64,000 nt of DNA, from NCBI RefSeq assembly GCF_010726765.1, contig NZ_AP022601.1, positions 2,418,001 to 2,482,000 of the forward strand. Reading direction: 5' to 3'. Both the position numbers and the translations under genes were made by a program. The DNA comes from Mycobacterium gallinarum. GTDB taxonomy: Bacteria > Actinomycetota > Actinomycetes > Mycobacteriales > Mycobacteriaceae. Below the pieces are notes generated by a model that made no database searches, had not been told where the DNA came from, and worked only from the letters and a program-made list of their open reading frames with translations. Every line of letters starts with the position of its first letter. The stretch's first letter is position 1. Below, piece by piece: positions 1-7,967 of the stretch.

Positions 1-1
1 G

Positions 2-1222
2 CACGGCAAGGTCGTCTCCGATGCGCTCGGCGAGGTCAGCCGGGGCCAGGAAGTCGTCGAGTTCGCCTGCGGTATACCGCATCTACTCAAGGGCGGTTTC
101 ACCGAGAACGCGTCGACCAAGGTCGACGTCTTCTCCATCCGCCAGCCGCTGGGTGTCGTGGGTGTGATCAGCCCGTTCAACTTCCCCGCCATGGTGCCGA
201 TGTGGTTCTTCCCCATCGCGATCGCGACGGGCAACACTGTCGTGCTCAAGCCGTCGGAGAAGGACCCGAGCGCGTCGCTGTGGATTGCCGAACTGTGGGC
301 CGAAGCCGGTCTGCCGCCGGGTGTGTTCAACGTACTGCAGGGCGACAAGACAGCGGTCGACGAGCTACTGACCAATCCGAAGGTCAAGTCGGTGTCGTTC
401 GTGGGCTCCACGCCGATCGCGAAATACGTCTACGCCACCGGCACCGCACACGACAAGCGTGTGCAGGCCCTCGGCGGCGCGAAGAACCACGCCGTCATCC
501 TGCCGGACGCAGATCTGGATCTGGCGGCCGACGCGATGGTCAACGCGGGCTTCGGTTCGGCAGGCGAACGCTGTATGGCGATCTCCGCGTGCGTCGCCGT
601 CGGACCGATCGCCGACGACCTCGTCGCCAAGATCGCCGAGCGCGCGGCAGGCATCAAGACCGGGGACGGCACAAAGGATTCCGATATGGGACCGTTGGTC
701 ACCAAGGCCCACCGCGACAAGGTGGCGTCCTACATCGACGCCGGCGAGGCCGATGGCGCGAAGATCGTCGTCGACGGCCGCAACGTCAAGGCCGACGGTG
801 GACAGGACGGGTTCTGGCTGGGCCCTACCCTGATCGACAACGTCACCCCCGAGATGAGCGTCTACACCGACGAGATCTTCGGCCCGGTGCTGTCGGTGAT
901 CCGCGTCGAGAGCTACGACGACGCAATGGACCTGGTGAACTCCAACCCGTATGGCAACGGCACGGCGATCTTCACCAACGACGGCGGGGCCGCGCGGCGC
1001 TTCCAGAACGAGGTCCAGGTCGGGATGGTCGGCATCAACGTGCCGATCCCGGTGCCGATGGCGTATTACAGCTTTGGCGGATGGAAGGCGTCGCTGTTCG
1101 GCGACAGCCACGCGCACGGGATGGACGGTGTGCAGTTCTTCACCCGGCAGAAGGCGATCACCAGCCGCTGGCTCGACCCCAGCCACGGCGGCATCGAGTT
1201 GGGCTTTCCCCAGAACCAGTAG
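2..1222 (+). CDS. mmsA: Methylmalonate-semialdehyde dehydrogenase (CoA-acylating), 5' end outside window
   Basis: This NAD-dependent aldehyde dehydrogenase family member would convert methylmalonate or malonate semialdehyde to propionyl- or acetyl-CoA in valine and beta-alanine catabolism. The frame is open from base 2, before the first in-frame start-like codon at 158, so the gene is cut by the window edge. The visible N-terminal part (HGKVVSDALGEV, then GVISPFNFPAM) is typical of the family. The catalytic Cys is in GSAGERCMA, the cofactor-binding motif is SFVGSTPIAKYVY, and the C-terminal EIFGPVLSV block is present. The next gene, a class III aminotransferase 128 bp downstream, could supply the semialdehyde. 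Family assignment is firm; the preferred semialdehyde is inferred. Confidence 0.93.
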   Translation, partial: HGKVVSDALGEVSRGQEVVEFACGIPHLLKGGFTENASTKVDVFSIRQPLGVVGVISPFNFPAMVPMWFFPIAIATGNTVVLKPSEKDPSASLWIAELWAEAGLPPGVFNVLQGDKTAVDELLTNPKVKSVSFVGSTPIAKYVYATGTAHDKRVQALGGAKNHAVILPDADLDLAADAMVNAGFGSAGERCMAISACVAVGPIADDLVAKIAERAAGIKTGDGTKDSDMGPLVTKAHRDKVASYIDAGEADGAKIVVDGRNVKADGGQDGFWLGPTLIDNVTPEMSVYTDEIFGPVLSVIRVESYDDAMDLVNSNPYGNGTAIFTNDGGAARRFQNEVQVGMVGINVPIPVPMAYYSFGGWKASLFGDSHAHGMDGVQFFTRQKAITSRWLDPSHGGIELGFPQNQ

Positions 1223-1237
1223 CCAATGACGCCGAAC

Positions 1238-1285
1238 GTACGGTTGTTGTACGCATCGTCCGAGTAAGGCCGTCAACAACCGTAC
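1238..1285. repeat. 12-bp perfect inverted repeat between mmsA and the aminotransferase gene
   Basis: GTACGGTTGTTG (1238-1249) is repeated inverted as CAACAACCGTAC (1274-1285) with a 24-nt spacer. The left arm also contains a smaller CGTAC/GTACG dyad (1237-1253). It lies 16 nt after the mmsA stop and 65 nt before the next start. It could be a hairpin terminator without a U-tract or a regulator operator; the sequence does not decide. Confidence 0.55.
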
Positions 1286-1350
1286 TTTCGGTGCAGGCGC
1301 CGGGCTAGGCTTCCCGCAATACACACGGGGATACAGAGACAGGCACAGCC

Positions 1351-2736
1351 ATGACAGGGTCCACCGCGCCGCAACAGCTACCCAACGGGCAGGACCTTGC
1401 CACGGCGATCGCCGAGGGCGTGCGCGCACACGAACTCGACCGCGCCCACGTCTTCCACTCATGGTCGGCGCAGGCCGCACTGAAGCCGATGACCGTGCTC
1501 GCCGCACAAGGCTCCTACGTATGGGATGGTGACGGCAACAAACTGCTGGACTTCTCGTCGCAAATGGTCAACACGAACATCGGTCACCAGCACCCGAAAG
1601 TCATTGCCGCCATTGCCGAACAGGCCGCAAAGCTGTGTACCGTCGCGCCCGCGCACGTCAATGCCGCCCGCTCGGAGGCCGCACGGCTCATCGCGGAACG
1701 GACGCCCGGCGATCTCAACCGGGTGTTCTTCACCAACGGCGGCGCCGACGCCGTCGAACACGCCGTTCGCATGGCCCGGCTGCACACCGGCCGGTACAAG
1801 GTGCTGGCCCGCTATCGCTCCTACCACGGTGGCACCGATACCGCGGTGAACCTGACCGGCGACCCACGCCGGTGGCCCAATGACTACGGCACCAGCGGTG
1901 TCGTGCACTTCAACGGGCCGTTCCTGTACCGCTCCTCGTTCCATTCGGACAACGAGGAGCAAGAGACGCAGCGAGCACTCGAACACCTCGAGCGGCTGAT
2001 CCAGATGGAGAACCCGCTGTCGTTCGCGGCCCTGATCCTGGAATCGGTGCCCGGCACCGCGGGCATCATGGTGCCGCCACCCGGCTACCTGAAGGGTGTC
2101 CGCGAGATTTGTGACCGTTACGGCATCGTCTTCATCGCTGACGAAGTGATGGCGGGCTTCGGGCGCACCGGAAAGTGGTTCGCCATCCAGCATTTCGACG
2201 TCGTGCCCGATCTCATCACGTTCGCCAAGGGGGTCACGTCAGGCTACGTCCCGCTCGGTGGTGTGGCGATCAACGAGTCGATCGCCAAGACGTTCGCCGA
2301 CCGTCCCTATCCGGGCGGCCTGACCTACTCGGGTCATCCGCTGGCGACAGCCTGCGCGGTCGCCACCATCAACGCGATGAAGGACGAGGGCATGGTCGGC
2401 AACGCCGCGCGCATCGGCGGCGACGTGCTCGGCCCGGGCCTGCGTGAGCTGGCGGCCAAGCACCCGTCGGTCGGCGAGGTGCGCGGCCTCGGTGTGTTCT
2501 GGGCGATCGAGCTCGTCACCAACCGGCAGACCCGCGAACCATTGGCGCCGTACGGCGGGTCGAGCCCCGCGATGGGCGAAACGCTCGCGACGTGCAAGGC
2601 CAATGGTCTGCTCCCCTTCGCGAACTTCAACCGTATCCACGCGGTGCCGCCGTGCAACGTCAGCGACGCGGAGGTGGCGGACGGGCTGCGCATGCTCGAC
2701 GCGGCACTGACTGTTGCCGACGGCCACACCACCTGA
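1351..2736 (+). CDS. PLP-dependent class III aminotransferase (461 aa)
   Basis: This is a fold-type I, class III aminotransferase of the omega-amino-acid:pyruvate / beta-alanine / taurine type. The core is visible as FIADEVMAGFGRTGKW (PLP-ring Asp, residues ~263-279) followed by the Schiff-base Lys in LITFAKGVTSGY. An FFTNGGADAVEHA phosphate-binding loop lies near residue 125. Its length matches the family. It follows an mmsA gene on the same strand, so amino-acid to semialdehyde transamination feeding MmsA is a reasonable inference (for example beta-alanine to malonate semialdehyde). The exact amino donor cannot be read. It converges on the MBL-rhodanese gene with only 8 bp between stop codons. 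Confidence 0.85.
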   Translation: MTGSTAPQQLPNGQDLATAIAEGVRAHELDRAHVFHSWSAQAALKPMTVLAAQGSYVWDGDGNKLLDFSSQMVNTNIGHQHPKVIAAIAEQAAKLCTVAPAHVNAARSEAARLIAERTPGDLNRVFFTNGGADAVEHAVRMARLHTGRYKVLARYRSYHGGTDTAVNLTGDPRRWPNDYGTSGVVHFNGPFLYRSSFHSDNEEQETQRALEHLERLIQMENPLSFAALILESVPGTAGIMVPPPGYLKGVREICDRYGIVFIADEVMAGFGRTGKWFAIQHFDVVPDLITFAKGVTSGYVPLGGVAINESIAKTFADRPYPGGLTYSGHPLATACAVATINAMKDEGMVGNAARIGGDVLGPGLRELAAKHPSVGEVRGLGVFWAIELVTNRQTREPLAPYGGSSPAMGETLATCKANGLLPFANFNRIHAVPPCNVSDAEVADGLRMLDAALTVADGHTT

Positions 2737-2754
2737 CTGGACGATCAGGTGGTG
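2727..2754. terminator. Bidirectional hairpin built from the two facing stop codons
   Basis: CACCACCTGA (2727-2736) and its exact inverse TCAGGTGGTG (2745-2754) flank an 8-nt loop. Each arm contains the stop codon and last two Thr codons of one of the two convergent genes. No T-run follows on either strand. A shared terminator is inferred from position and symmetry. Confidence 0.6.
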
Positions 2755-4091
2755 AGTTGGAGCTTCTCGGCGTTTTCGTACTCGTCGTCGACGAGCACGA
2801 CGGTGCGCCCCGGCCGGTCGATCAAGGAGGCCGCGATCGAGGACCGGTAGCCCGATGCGCAGTGCACCCAGACCTCGCCTTCGGGCACGTCGGACATCCG
2901 CTCGATGAGCTTGTGCAGCGGTATGTTCACCGCGCCGGGGATGTGGCCGCTTTCGAATTCCGGTTGCTGGCGGACATCGAGGATGGTGAGGTCGGCGGAT
3001 TCGACGGCTTCGGCGAGGTCGGTGAAGGACGCGACGCGGTAGGAGCGCAGCTCGGCCCCGGCGCTCAGGCTGCCGACTTCCCCGACCGCCGCACCTTCGA
3101 GCTCGTCGATACCAATACGCACGAGTTCCCTTCTGGCCTCGGCAATCTGGTCGGTGCTCTCACCTATCAAGGTGAGTGGTTCGCCCCAGTCATATAGCCA
3201 GCCCAGGTAGGCGACGAAGGAGTCCGACAGCTCGAAGCCACGGGTGCCGGCGAGATGACCGGCAGCGAACGCGGTGCGGTTGCGCAGGTCGACAACCCAT
3301 TCTCCTGCCTCGATGCGCTCACGCAGTTCGTCAGGGTCTACCGGGTCGGGCAACGACAGGTCCACCGGCGCTGGCCCGGCCTTGTTGATGACACCCATGT
3401 GCGCGTAGTAGGCGGGGTAGTCGGTGAGTCCCGCGAGCAAATCGTTGACGTAGGTCTGCTCGTCTTGGGTCAACGCCGGGTTGGTGACCAACTCGTCGGC
3501 GATGGTGGAGTCGTCACCACTCGCCGGTGTGGCGGAACAGAAGCTGCCGAACCCATGGGTCGGGAACACCTTTGTCTCGGCTGGCAACTCATCTGCGAGG
3601 CGCCGCACCGAGTGGAATTGCGCATGGGTCAGCGCGTCGGTGTGTTCGGCACCAAGCAGGTCGGTGCGACCGGTGGTGCCGTGCAGCATCGATCCGCCGG
3701 TGAACACACCGTGGACGTTCCCTGTCTTGTCGCGCAACACATAACTGACGTGGTGGTGAGTGTGGCCCGGAGTATGCATGACCTGCAACTGAATTGGCCC
3801 GGCATCGACGACGTCGCCGTCGCGGACGGGCCTGCGGTCGTAGGCGACGTCGTCACCGGCGGGAACCACGTACTCCGCCCCGACAGTGCGCGCCAACTCC
3901 AGTCCGCCGGTGACGTAGTCATTGTGGATATGGGTCTCCACCACATGGGTGATCGTCACCCCGCGGTCGCGGGCCAGCGACAGGACTCGGTCGATGTCCC
4001 GCTGGGGGTCGATGACGACGGCAGTGTCACCTTGGTCGACCAGATAGCTGCGGTCGCCCAGCCCAGAGGTTTCGATGATGGATATTTTCAT
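2745..4091 (-). CDS. MBL-fold hydrolase fused to two rhodanese domains (persulfide dioxygenase-like), copy 1
   Basis: An N-terminal metallo-beta-lactamase domain (residues ~1-230) carries THIHNDY, HTPGHTHHH and PTHGFGS, the metal-binding layout of glyoxalase-II/ETHE1-like persulfide dioxygenases. The last His of the usual HxHxDH is Tyr, as suits a mononuclear-iron enzyme. Two rhodanese-like domains follow. The first (~260-345) has no catalytic Cys. The second ends in HCASGYRSS with the active Cys. The protein would oxidise glutathione-, CoA- or mycothiol-type persulfide and move sulfane sulfur, though the low-molecular-weight thiol used is not readable. The start is ATG with GAAAGGAG just upstream. 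The gene is the last of the minus-strand arm, 20 nt after the TauE gene. Confidence 0.88.
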   Translation of the reverse strand: MKISIIETSGLGDRSYLVDQGDTAVVIDPQRDIDRVLSLARDRGVTITHVVETHIHNDYVTGGLELARTVGAEYVVPAGDDVAYDRRPVRDGDVVDAGPIQLQVMHTPGHTHHHVSYVLRDKTGNVHGVFTGGSMLHGTTGRTDLLGAEHTDALTHAQFHSVRRLADELPAETKVFPTHGFGSFCSATPASGDDSTIADELVTNPALTQDEQTYVNDLLAGLTDYPAYYAHMGVINKAGPAPVDLSLPDPVDPDELRERIEAGEWVVDLRNRTAFAAGHLAGTRGFELSDSFVAYLGWLYDWGEPLTLIGESTDQIAEARRELVRIGIDELEGAAVGEVGSLSAGAELRSYRVASFTDLAEAVESADLTILDVRQQPEFESGHIPGAVNIPLHKLIERMSDVPEGEVWVHCASGYRSSIAASLIDRPGRTVVLVDDEYENAEKLQLTT

Positions 4092-4111
4092 GGGATCTCC
4101 TTTCAGAGGTC

Positions 4112-4885
4112 TCAGCGAAGAACGATGGTGTCCAGCAGCACGTAGGCCGCCACAACAAACACGAGGTAAGCGAACCAGCGCTGGAGTCGGGCCGTTTCCA
4201 GCTTGGTGCCGAAATGACCGGCGACGAGCGAGCCGACAATCGCGGTGCCGACGAACGCGGCAGTGATCGACCAGTCGATGCCGGCCCCGCCCAGATGGGA
4301 AATCACACCGGCGGCGGAATTGGCGACGATGATGAGGAGTGACGTGCCGATGGCGATCGGCATCTCCACACCGAGCATCAGCACCAACGCCGGGATGATC
4401 AGGAAGCCACCCCCGACACCGAACAGCCCTGTCAACAGACCAACGGCGAATCCGGCGGGGATCGACCGCGGGGCGCAGCGGCGCCAGTTGATTCCGGATT
4501 CACCCACACTGCAGGCGGTTCCGGTGTCCCCCGCATCCTTCAGCATCCGAACTCCGGCCACGAACATCACCAAGGCAAAGCCGATCAGTAGGACCGACTG
4601 CGGCAGATGCTTGCCGATCGCGGTTCCGATGAACGTGGCCGGGATACCGGCAGCCGCGAAGATTCCTGCCAGTCGCCACTGCACCTGGTGTGCCCGGATC
4701 TTGGGTAACGCACCTACCGCGGAGGCGATGCCGATCACTATCAGCGACATCGGAATCGCCTGTTCGACACCGAGGCCCAGCACGTAGACCAGTGCCGGTA
4801 CCGCAAGGATGGATCCGCCACCGCCGAGCAAACCCAACAAGACACCGATCACGGCGCCGAGCGCGAGGGCGATTCCGATGTTCAC
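4112..4885 (-). CDS. TauE/SafE-family sulfite/organosulfur exporter (257 aa)
   Basis: This integral membrane protein has about seven to eight hydrophobic segments. It shows the family's paired Gly-rich loops: LLGLLGGGGSILAVPALVY near the N terminus and GLFGVGGGFLIIPALVLM in the second half. TauE/SafE proteins export sulfite or sulfonates. Lying between DUF302 and an MBL-rhodanese, it probably removes sulfite or thiosulfate produced by persulfide oxidation (inference). The ATG start leaves 35 nt to the DUF302 stop. A second, diverged TauE/SafE gene lies at 10148-11023 in the same locus. Confidence 0.88.
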   Translation of the reverse strand: MNIGIALALGAVIGVLLGLLGGGGSILAVPALVYVLGLGVEQAIPMSLIVIGIASAVGALPKIRAHQVQWRLAGIFAAAGIPATFIGTAIGKHLPQSVLLIGFALVMFVAGVRMLKDAGDTGTACSVGESGINWRRCAPRSIPAGFAVGLLTGLFGVGGGFLIIPALVLMLGVEMPIAIGTSLLIIVANSAAGVISHLGGAGIDWSITAAFVGTAIVGSLVAGHFGTKLETARLQRWFAYLVFVVAAYVLLDTIVLR

Positions 4886-4920
4886 TTTTTAGACCTTCGC
4901 CCGCACATCGCGGGGCCCGA

Positions 4921-5334
4921 TTATTTCGCGGGCGCGGTCTGGGACAGCGCGTCGATCGCGGCGTGCAGCTTTGCGGCGGCGTCGTCGGCGACCTCACGCA
5001 GGCCCGGCTCGTCAGCCACCTGAACCATGATCTGGGGGTCCATCGCGTCGACGATCACGGAGCCCTCGTGAGCAGGATCCGAGCGAACCACCACGTTGCA
5101 CGGCAACAACAACCCGATCTTTCGATCGACGTTGACCGCGCGGTGTGCCAGTGGCGGGTTGCACGCCCCGAGAATCAGATAGTTCTCCATGTCTTCGCCC
5201 AACTTTTCTTTCAACGTGGACTTAACATCGATCTCGGTGAGAACTCCAAACCCCTGGTCGGAAAGCGCCTTTCGGGTCATCGCTACCGCGTCCTCGAACG
5301 ATGCCCGCAGCGTGGTCGATATGGCCAGCGCCAT
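4921..5334 (-). CDS. DUF302-domain protein (137 aa)
   Basis: The protein belongs to the DUF302 family. The core includes DQGFGVLTEIDVKSTLKEKL and a NYLILGACNPPLA strand with a single Cys, then a GLLLPCNVVV strand with a second Cys. No signal peptide or membrane segment is seen. DUF302 proteins have no settled biochemical role but often sit with sulfide, rhodanese or metal-stress genes, as here. The start is ATG behind AAAGGAGG. It is the first gene after an internal promoter-operator, so it begins a sub-operon with TauE and the MBL-rhodanese. Confidence 0.85.
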   Translation of the reverse strand: MALAISTTLRASFEDAVAMTRKALSDQGFGVLTEIDVKSTLKEKLGEDMENYLILGACNPPLAHRAVNVDRKIGLLLPCNVVVRSDPAHEGSVIVDAMDPQIMVQVADEPGLREVADDAAAKLHAAIDALSQTAPAK

Positions 5335-5361
5335 GTTTGCCTCCTTTCACTGCCTGGACCC

Positions 5362-5390
5362 AGGTTACCCATGGGGGTATTCGATGTCCA
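5362..5390 (-). promoter_or_regulatory. Internal promoter with CstR-type operator upstream of DUF302
   Basis: On the minus strand a -35-like TGGACA (5390-5385), 17-nt spacer and -10-like TAACCT (5367-5362) fit a SigA-type promoter. The 16-bp dyad TTACCCATGGGGGTAT (plus strand, 5365-5380) fills the spacer and overlaps the -10. It matches the five other dyads in this locus. It lies just after the peroxiredoxin stop, 28 nt from the DUF302 start. Confidence 0.65.
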
Positions 5391-5397
5391 GCCTGCC

Positions 5398-6123
5398 CTA
5401 TTGATTACCCCGGATGGCGGACTCGACATCCTGCGCGGAGATCTCCTTGGTACAGAAGAACCAGTCCTCGCACTCGACGCCGTCAACATGACCGTCCATC
5501 CGCTCTTTGGCAGTGCCGCAAGAGCCGGCAGGCGGCACGATGACCCGGTCGCCCGGGCGCCAGTCGGCCGGTGTTGCGACCGAGAAGTGGTCGGCCGTCT
5601 GCAGAGCCTGGATGACGCGCAACAACTCGTCAAAGTTGCGGCCCAGGCTCAGCGGGTAGTAGATGACGGCCCGAATCGTGCCCTTGGGGTCGATGACGAA
5701 CACCGCGCGCACGGCCTTGGTCGAATCCTCGCCCGGCATGATCATCCCGTACTTGCGGGCGACCTCCATCGAGACGTCCTCGATCAGCGGGAAGGTGACC
5801 TCGACGTCCTTCATGTCGCGGTAGGAGATCTTCTCCTTGATGGTCCGCAGCCAAGCGATGTGGCTGTAGAGCCCGTCGACCGACAGGCCGACGAGTTCGG
5901 TGTGGTAGGCGGCGAACTGCTCCTGCATCGTGGCGAACGTCATGAACTCGCTGGTGCAGACCGGGGTGAAGTCGGCTGGGTGGGAGAAGAAGATGACCCA
6001 CTTGCCCGCATAGTCGGCGGGGAAGTTGATTTCGCCCTGGGTGGTTTGGGCGGTGAAGGCCGGGGCCGGATCACCGATGCGCGGCATTGTGGTCACGGGA
6101 GCAGGTGTCTCGATGGTGGTCAT
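5398..6123 (-). CDS. Peroxiredoxin, Prx6/archaeal-type (241 aa)
   Basis: This thiol peroxidase has the peroxidatic Cys in the family motif FTPVCTSEF (residue ~56) and a long C-terminal extension carrying further Cys residues (GSCGTAKER, VECEDWFFC). The length and the PLSLGRNFDELLRVIQAL segment match the 1-Cys/Prx6 subgroup found in archaea and some bacteria. It probably reduces peroxides or persulfides with electrons from the co-encoded thioredoxin (inference). ATG follows GAGGAA, which overlaps the stop codon of the upstream small gene, so translation is likely coupled. A promoter-operator directly follows the stop codon. Confidence 0.9.
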   Translation of the reverse strand: MTTIETPAPVTTMPRIGDPAPAFTAQTTQGEINFPADYAGKWVIFFSHPADFTPVCTSEFMTFATMQEQFAAYHTELVGLSVDGLYSHIAWLRTIKEKISYRDMKDVEVTFPLIEDVSMEVARKYGMIMPGEDSTKAVRAVFVIDPKGTIRAVIYYPLSLGRNFDELLRVIQALQTADHFSVATPADWRPGDRVIVPPAGSCGTAKERMDGHVDGVECEDWFFCTKEISAQDVESAIRGNQ

Positions 6124-6133
6124 GTCGGTTCCT

Positions 6134-6313
6134 CTACCTTGGTCGGCGGTGAATTGGCGAGGTGGTGATGGTGGATCTGGGCTTGAACGCGGAATCGCCG
6201 TCGCAGGTGCATCGTTGAGCCGCGGGCACCGCGCGCATCACCTCGTCGACGTGTTGACCGCAGCCGGCCCAGCCCGTCTTTCCGCAGCGGGGGCACTTCT
6301 CGGGATAGCACAT
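6134..6313 (-). CDS. Small Cys-rich protein (59 aa) with CPRC and CTC motifs
   Basis: Reading the minus strand from ATG at 6313 gives a 59-residue protein beginning MCYPEKCPRCGKTGWAGCGQ and ending at TAG (6136-6134). Its six Cys (about positions 2, 7, 10, 18, 35, 37) and a GCGQH motif suggest a zinc-ribbon or metal/thiol-binding fold. AAAGGAG lies 9-10 nt upstream. The gap to thioredoxin is 22 nt, and its stop overlaps the peroxiredoxin ribosome site. The first ~38 residues resemble short uncharacterised actinobacterial Cys-rich proteins; the tail is basic and low in structure. An overlapping GTG frame gives an Arg/His-rich product and is considered spurious. Function unknown; context suggests sulfane-sulfur or metal handling. 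Confidence 0.8.
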   Translation of the reverse strand: MCYPEKCPRCGKTGWAGCGQHVDEVMRAVPAAQRCTCDGDSAFKPRSTITTSPIHRRPR

Positions 6314-6335
6314 TTCTACGGATCTCCTTTGTGGA

Positions 6336-6698
6336 TCAGGGCCTCGTCGCGGCGATCTTGGCGCGGACCTCGGACATGTCGAGCGCCTTGACCCGGGTGA
6401 TCAGGTCCTCGAGCGCGGCCGCAGGCAGGGCGCCCGGCTGGCGGTAGACGAGCACGCCGTCACGGAAGGCCATGACGGTCGGGATCGACTGGATCTCCAA
6501 CGCCGCGGCAAGTTGCCCTTCCGCTTCGGTGTCGACCTTGGCGTGCACGACGTCGGGATGCGACTGTGCCGAGCGGTCGAAGACCGGGGCGAAGGATCGG
6601 CACGGTCCGCACCACGAGGCCCAGAAGTCGATCAACACGATCGGGTTGTCGGTGATCGTGGACTCGAAGTCGGCTCCGGATAGATTCTTGATAGTCAT
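6336..6698 (-). CDS. Thioredoxin (120 aa)
   Basis: This is a classical thioredoxin with active site WASWCGPCRSF near residue 30, the cis-Pro segment IQSIPTVMAF, and a C-terminal extension of about 15 residues. It would be the disulfide/persulfide reductant for the peroxiredoxin and rhodanese proteins encoded beside it. The ATG at 6698 (MTIKNLSGADFE) is preferred over an in-frame GTG/ATG 18 codons upstream, because the extra residues do not belong to the fold. No thioredoxin reductase gene is nearby. Confidence 0.9.
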   Translation of the reverse strand: MTIKNLSGADFESTITDNPIVLIDFWASWCGPCRSFAPVFDRSAQSHPDVVHAKVDTEAEGQLAAALEIQSIPTVMAFRDGVLVYRQPGALPAAALEDLITRVKALDMSEVRAKIAATRP

Positions 6699-6744
6699 TG
6701 CAGTGTCCGTTCTTTTCGTCTTTACAAGTGGCACAGTTGAATTG

Positions 6745-7947
6745 CTAGGCAAGGCCCTTGAGCATCAGGTTCCAGTACATGAACGGGAGCCCGTACTTCT
6801 TGAGGTACCAGTACGCCCGGTGTGGCTTCGTCGGGTCGAGTATCGGGAACGAGGGTTCGAGGTTCAGGTCGTAGTCGAACTCGGCGAGCAGCATCGCGTG
6901 TGAAGAGGTGACGATGGGGCACGACGAGTAACCGTCGTACGACGCCTGCAGCGGCGGGTTCTTCAGGAACGAGTCGACGTTCTCGACCACGACCGGGGCC
7001 TGCTTGCGAATTGCGGCGCCCGTCTTCGAGTTCGGCGACGAGCCTGCGTCACCAAGGCTGAACACGTTGGCGTAGCGCACATGCTGCATGGTGTGCTTGT
7101 CGATCTCGACGTAGCCCGCCGCGTCGCCCGTCGACAGCGGGCTGGATTTGATCCAGTCCGGCGCCGACTGCTGCGGGACGGCGTGCAACACGTCGTAGGG
7201 CAGCATCGTGTCGGTGCCGCCGGGGCCGACGCTGGTGATGCCGACCTTGTGCGACGCTGCGTCGACGGAGGTCACCTCGGCGCTGCTGTGCAGATGGATC
7301 CCGTAGTCGGCGATGACCGCATCGAGGCTGTCGGCGATCGCGGGGATGCCAAAGGGCCGCGGTCCCGGCATGACCAGGTGGACGTCGATGTCTTTGAGCA
7401 CGCCTTGTTTTCGCCAGTAGTCAGCCGCCAGGTACGCGATCTTCTGCGGGGCGCCCGCGCACTTGATCGCCCCGGAGGGCACCGTGAAGACTGCGGTGCC
7501 CGACCTCAGTGTGCGGATGAAGTCCCAGGTACGCGGCGCCAGGTCGAACCGGTAGTTCGACGACACCCCGTCGCGGCCCAGGGCTTCCTCCAATCCTTCG
7601 GTGGCCTTCCAGTCGAGCTGAATGCCGGGACAGACCACGAGCACGTCGTAGCCGTAGGTGGCTCCGTCCGCACATGTGACCGTGTTGTTCTCTGGATCGA
7701 AGGCTTTGGCGGCCTTCTTGATCCATGTCGCACCCTTCGGCATGACCGATGACTCGGCACGCTCGGTGGTCGAGGCCTTCGCCTGCCCGCCGCCCACCAG
7801 CGTCCACAGCGGCTGGTAGTAATGCGTGCGCGACGGCTCGATCACCGCGACGTCGCGGTAGCCCTTGCGCAACAAGCGGGCCGCGACGGTGATGCCCGCG
7901 GTTCCGCCGCCGACGATCAGGATCTGGTGCTTGGCGGTGGTGGTCAT
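6745..7947 (-). CDS. Sulfide:quinone oxidoreductase-like flavoprotein (400 aa)
   Basis: This FAD-dependent disulfide-reductase-fold enzyme has an N-terminal dinucleotide-binding motif ILIVGGGTAGITVAARLL and a second FAD motif NVFSLGDAGSSPNSKT near residue 295. Cys residues lie in VVCPG, KCAGAPQK and SSCPIVT, the last two in positions typical of the SQR redox pair. The hydrophobic C-terminal tail (YGLPFMYWNLMLKGLA) fits monotopic membrane attachment. It would oxidise H2S and pass electrons to menaquinone, making persulfide for the neighbouring MBL-rhodanese enzymes. ATG follows AAGGAG, 20 nt after the upstream gene. Confidence 0.88.
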   Translation of the reverse strand: MTTTAKHQILIVGGGTAGITVAARLLRKGYRDVAVIEPSRTHYYQPLWTLVGGGQAKASTTERAESSVMPKGATWIKKAAKAFDPENNTVTCADGATYGYDVLVVCPGIQLDWKATEGLEEALGRDGVSSNYRFDLAPRTWDFIRTLRSGTAVFTVPSGAIKCAGAPQKIAYLAADYWRKQGVLKDIDVHLVMPGPRPFGIPAIADSLDAVIADYGIHLHSSAEVTSVDAASHKVGITSVGPGGTDTMLPYDVLHAVPQQSAPDWIKSSPLSTGDAAGYVEIDKHTMQHVRYANVFSLGDAGSSPNSKTGAAIRKQAPVVVENVDSFLKNPPLQASYDGYSSCPIVTSSHAMLLAEFDYDLNLEPSFPILDPTKPHRAYWYLKKYGLPFMYWNLMLKGLA

Positions 7948-7967
7948 GGTGTTCGTCTCCTTGTTGC

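Noticed and set aside
4690..6168. Long plus-strand open frame across the sulfur operon
   Set aside because: It is the complement of DUF302 and peroxiredoxin genes with strong motifs and ribosome sites; its product has no recognisable domain.
6120..6311. Overlapping minus-strand GTG frame of 63 codons between thioredoxin and peroxiredoxin
   Set aside because: The product is Arg/His-rich with no pattern; the shifted frame starting at 6313 has a ribosome site, conserved-looking Cys motifs and a stop that fits the spacing.
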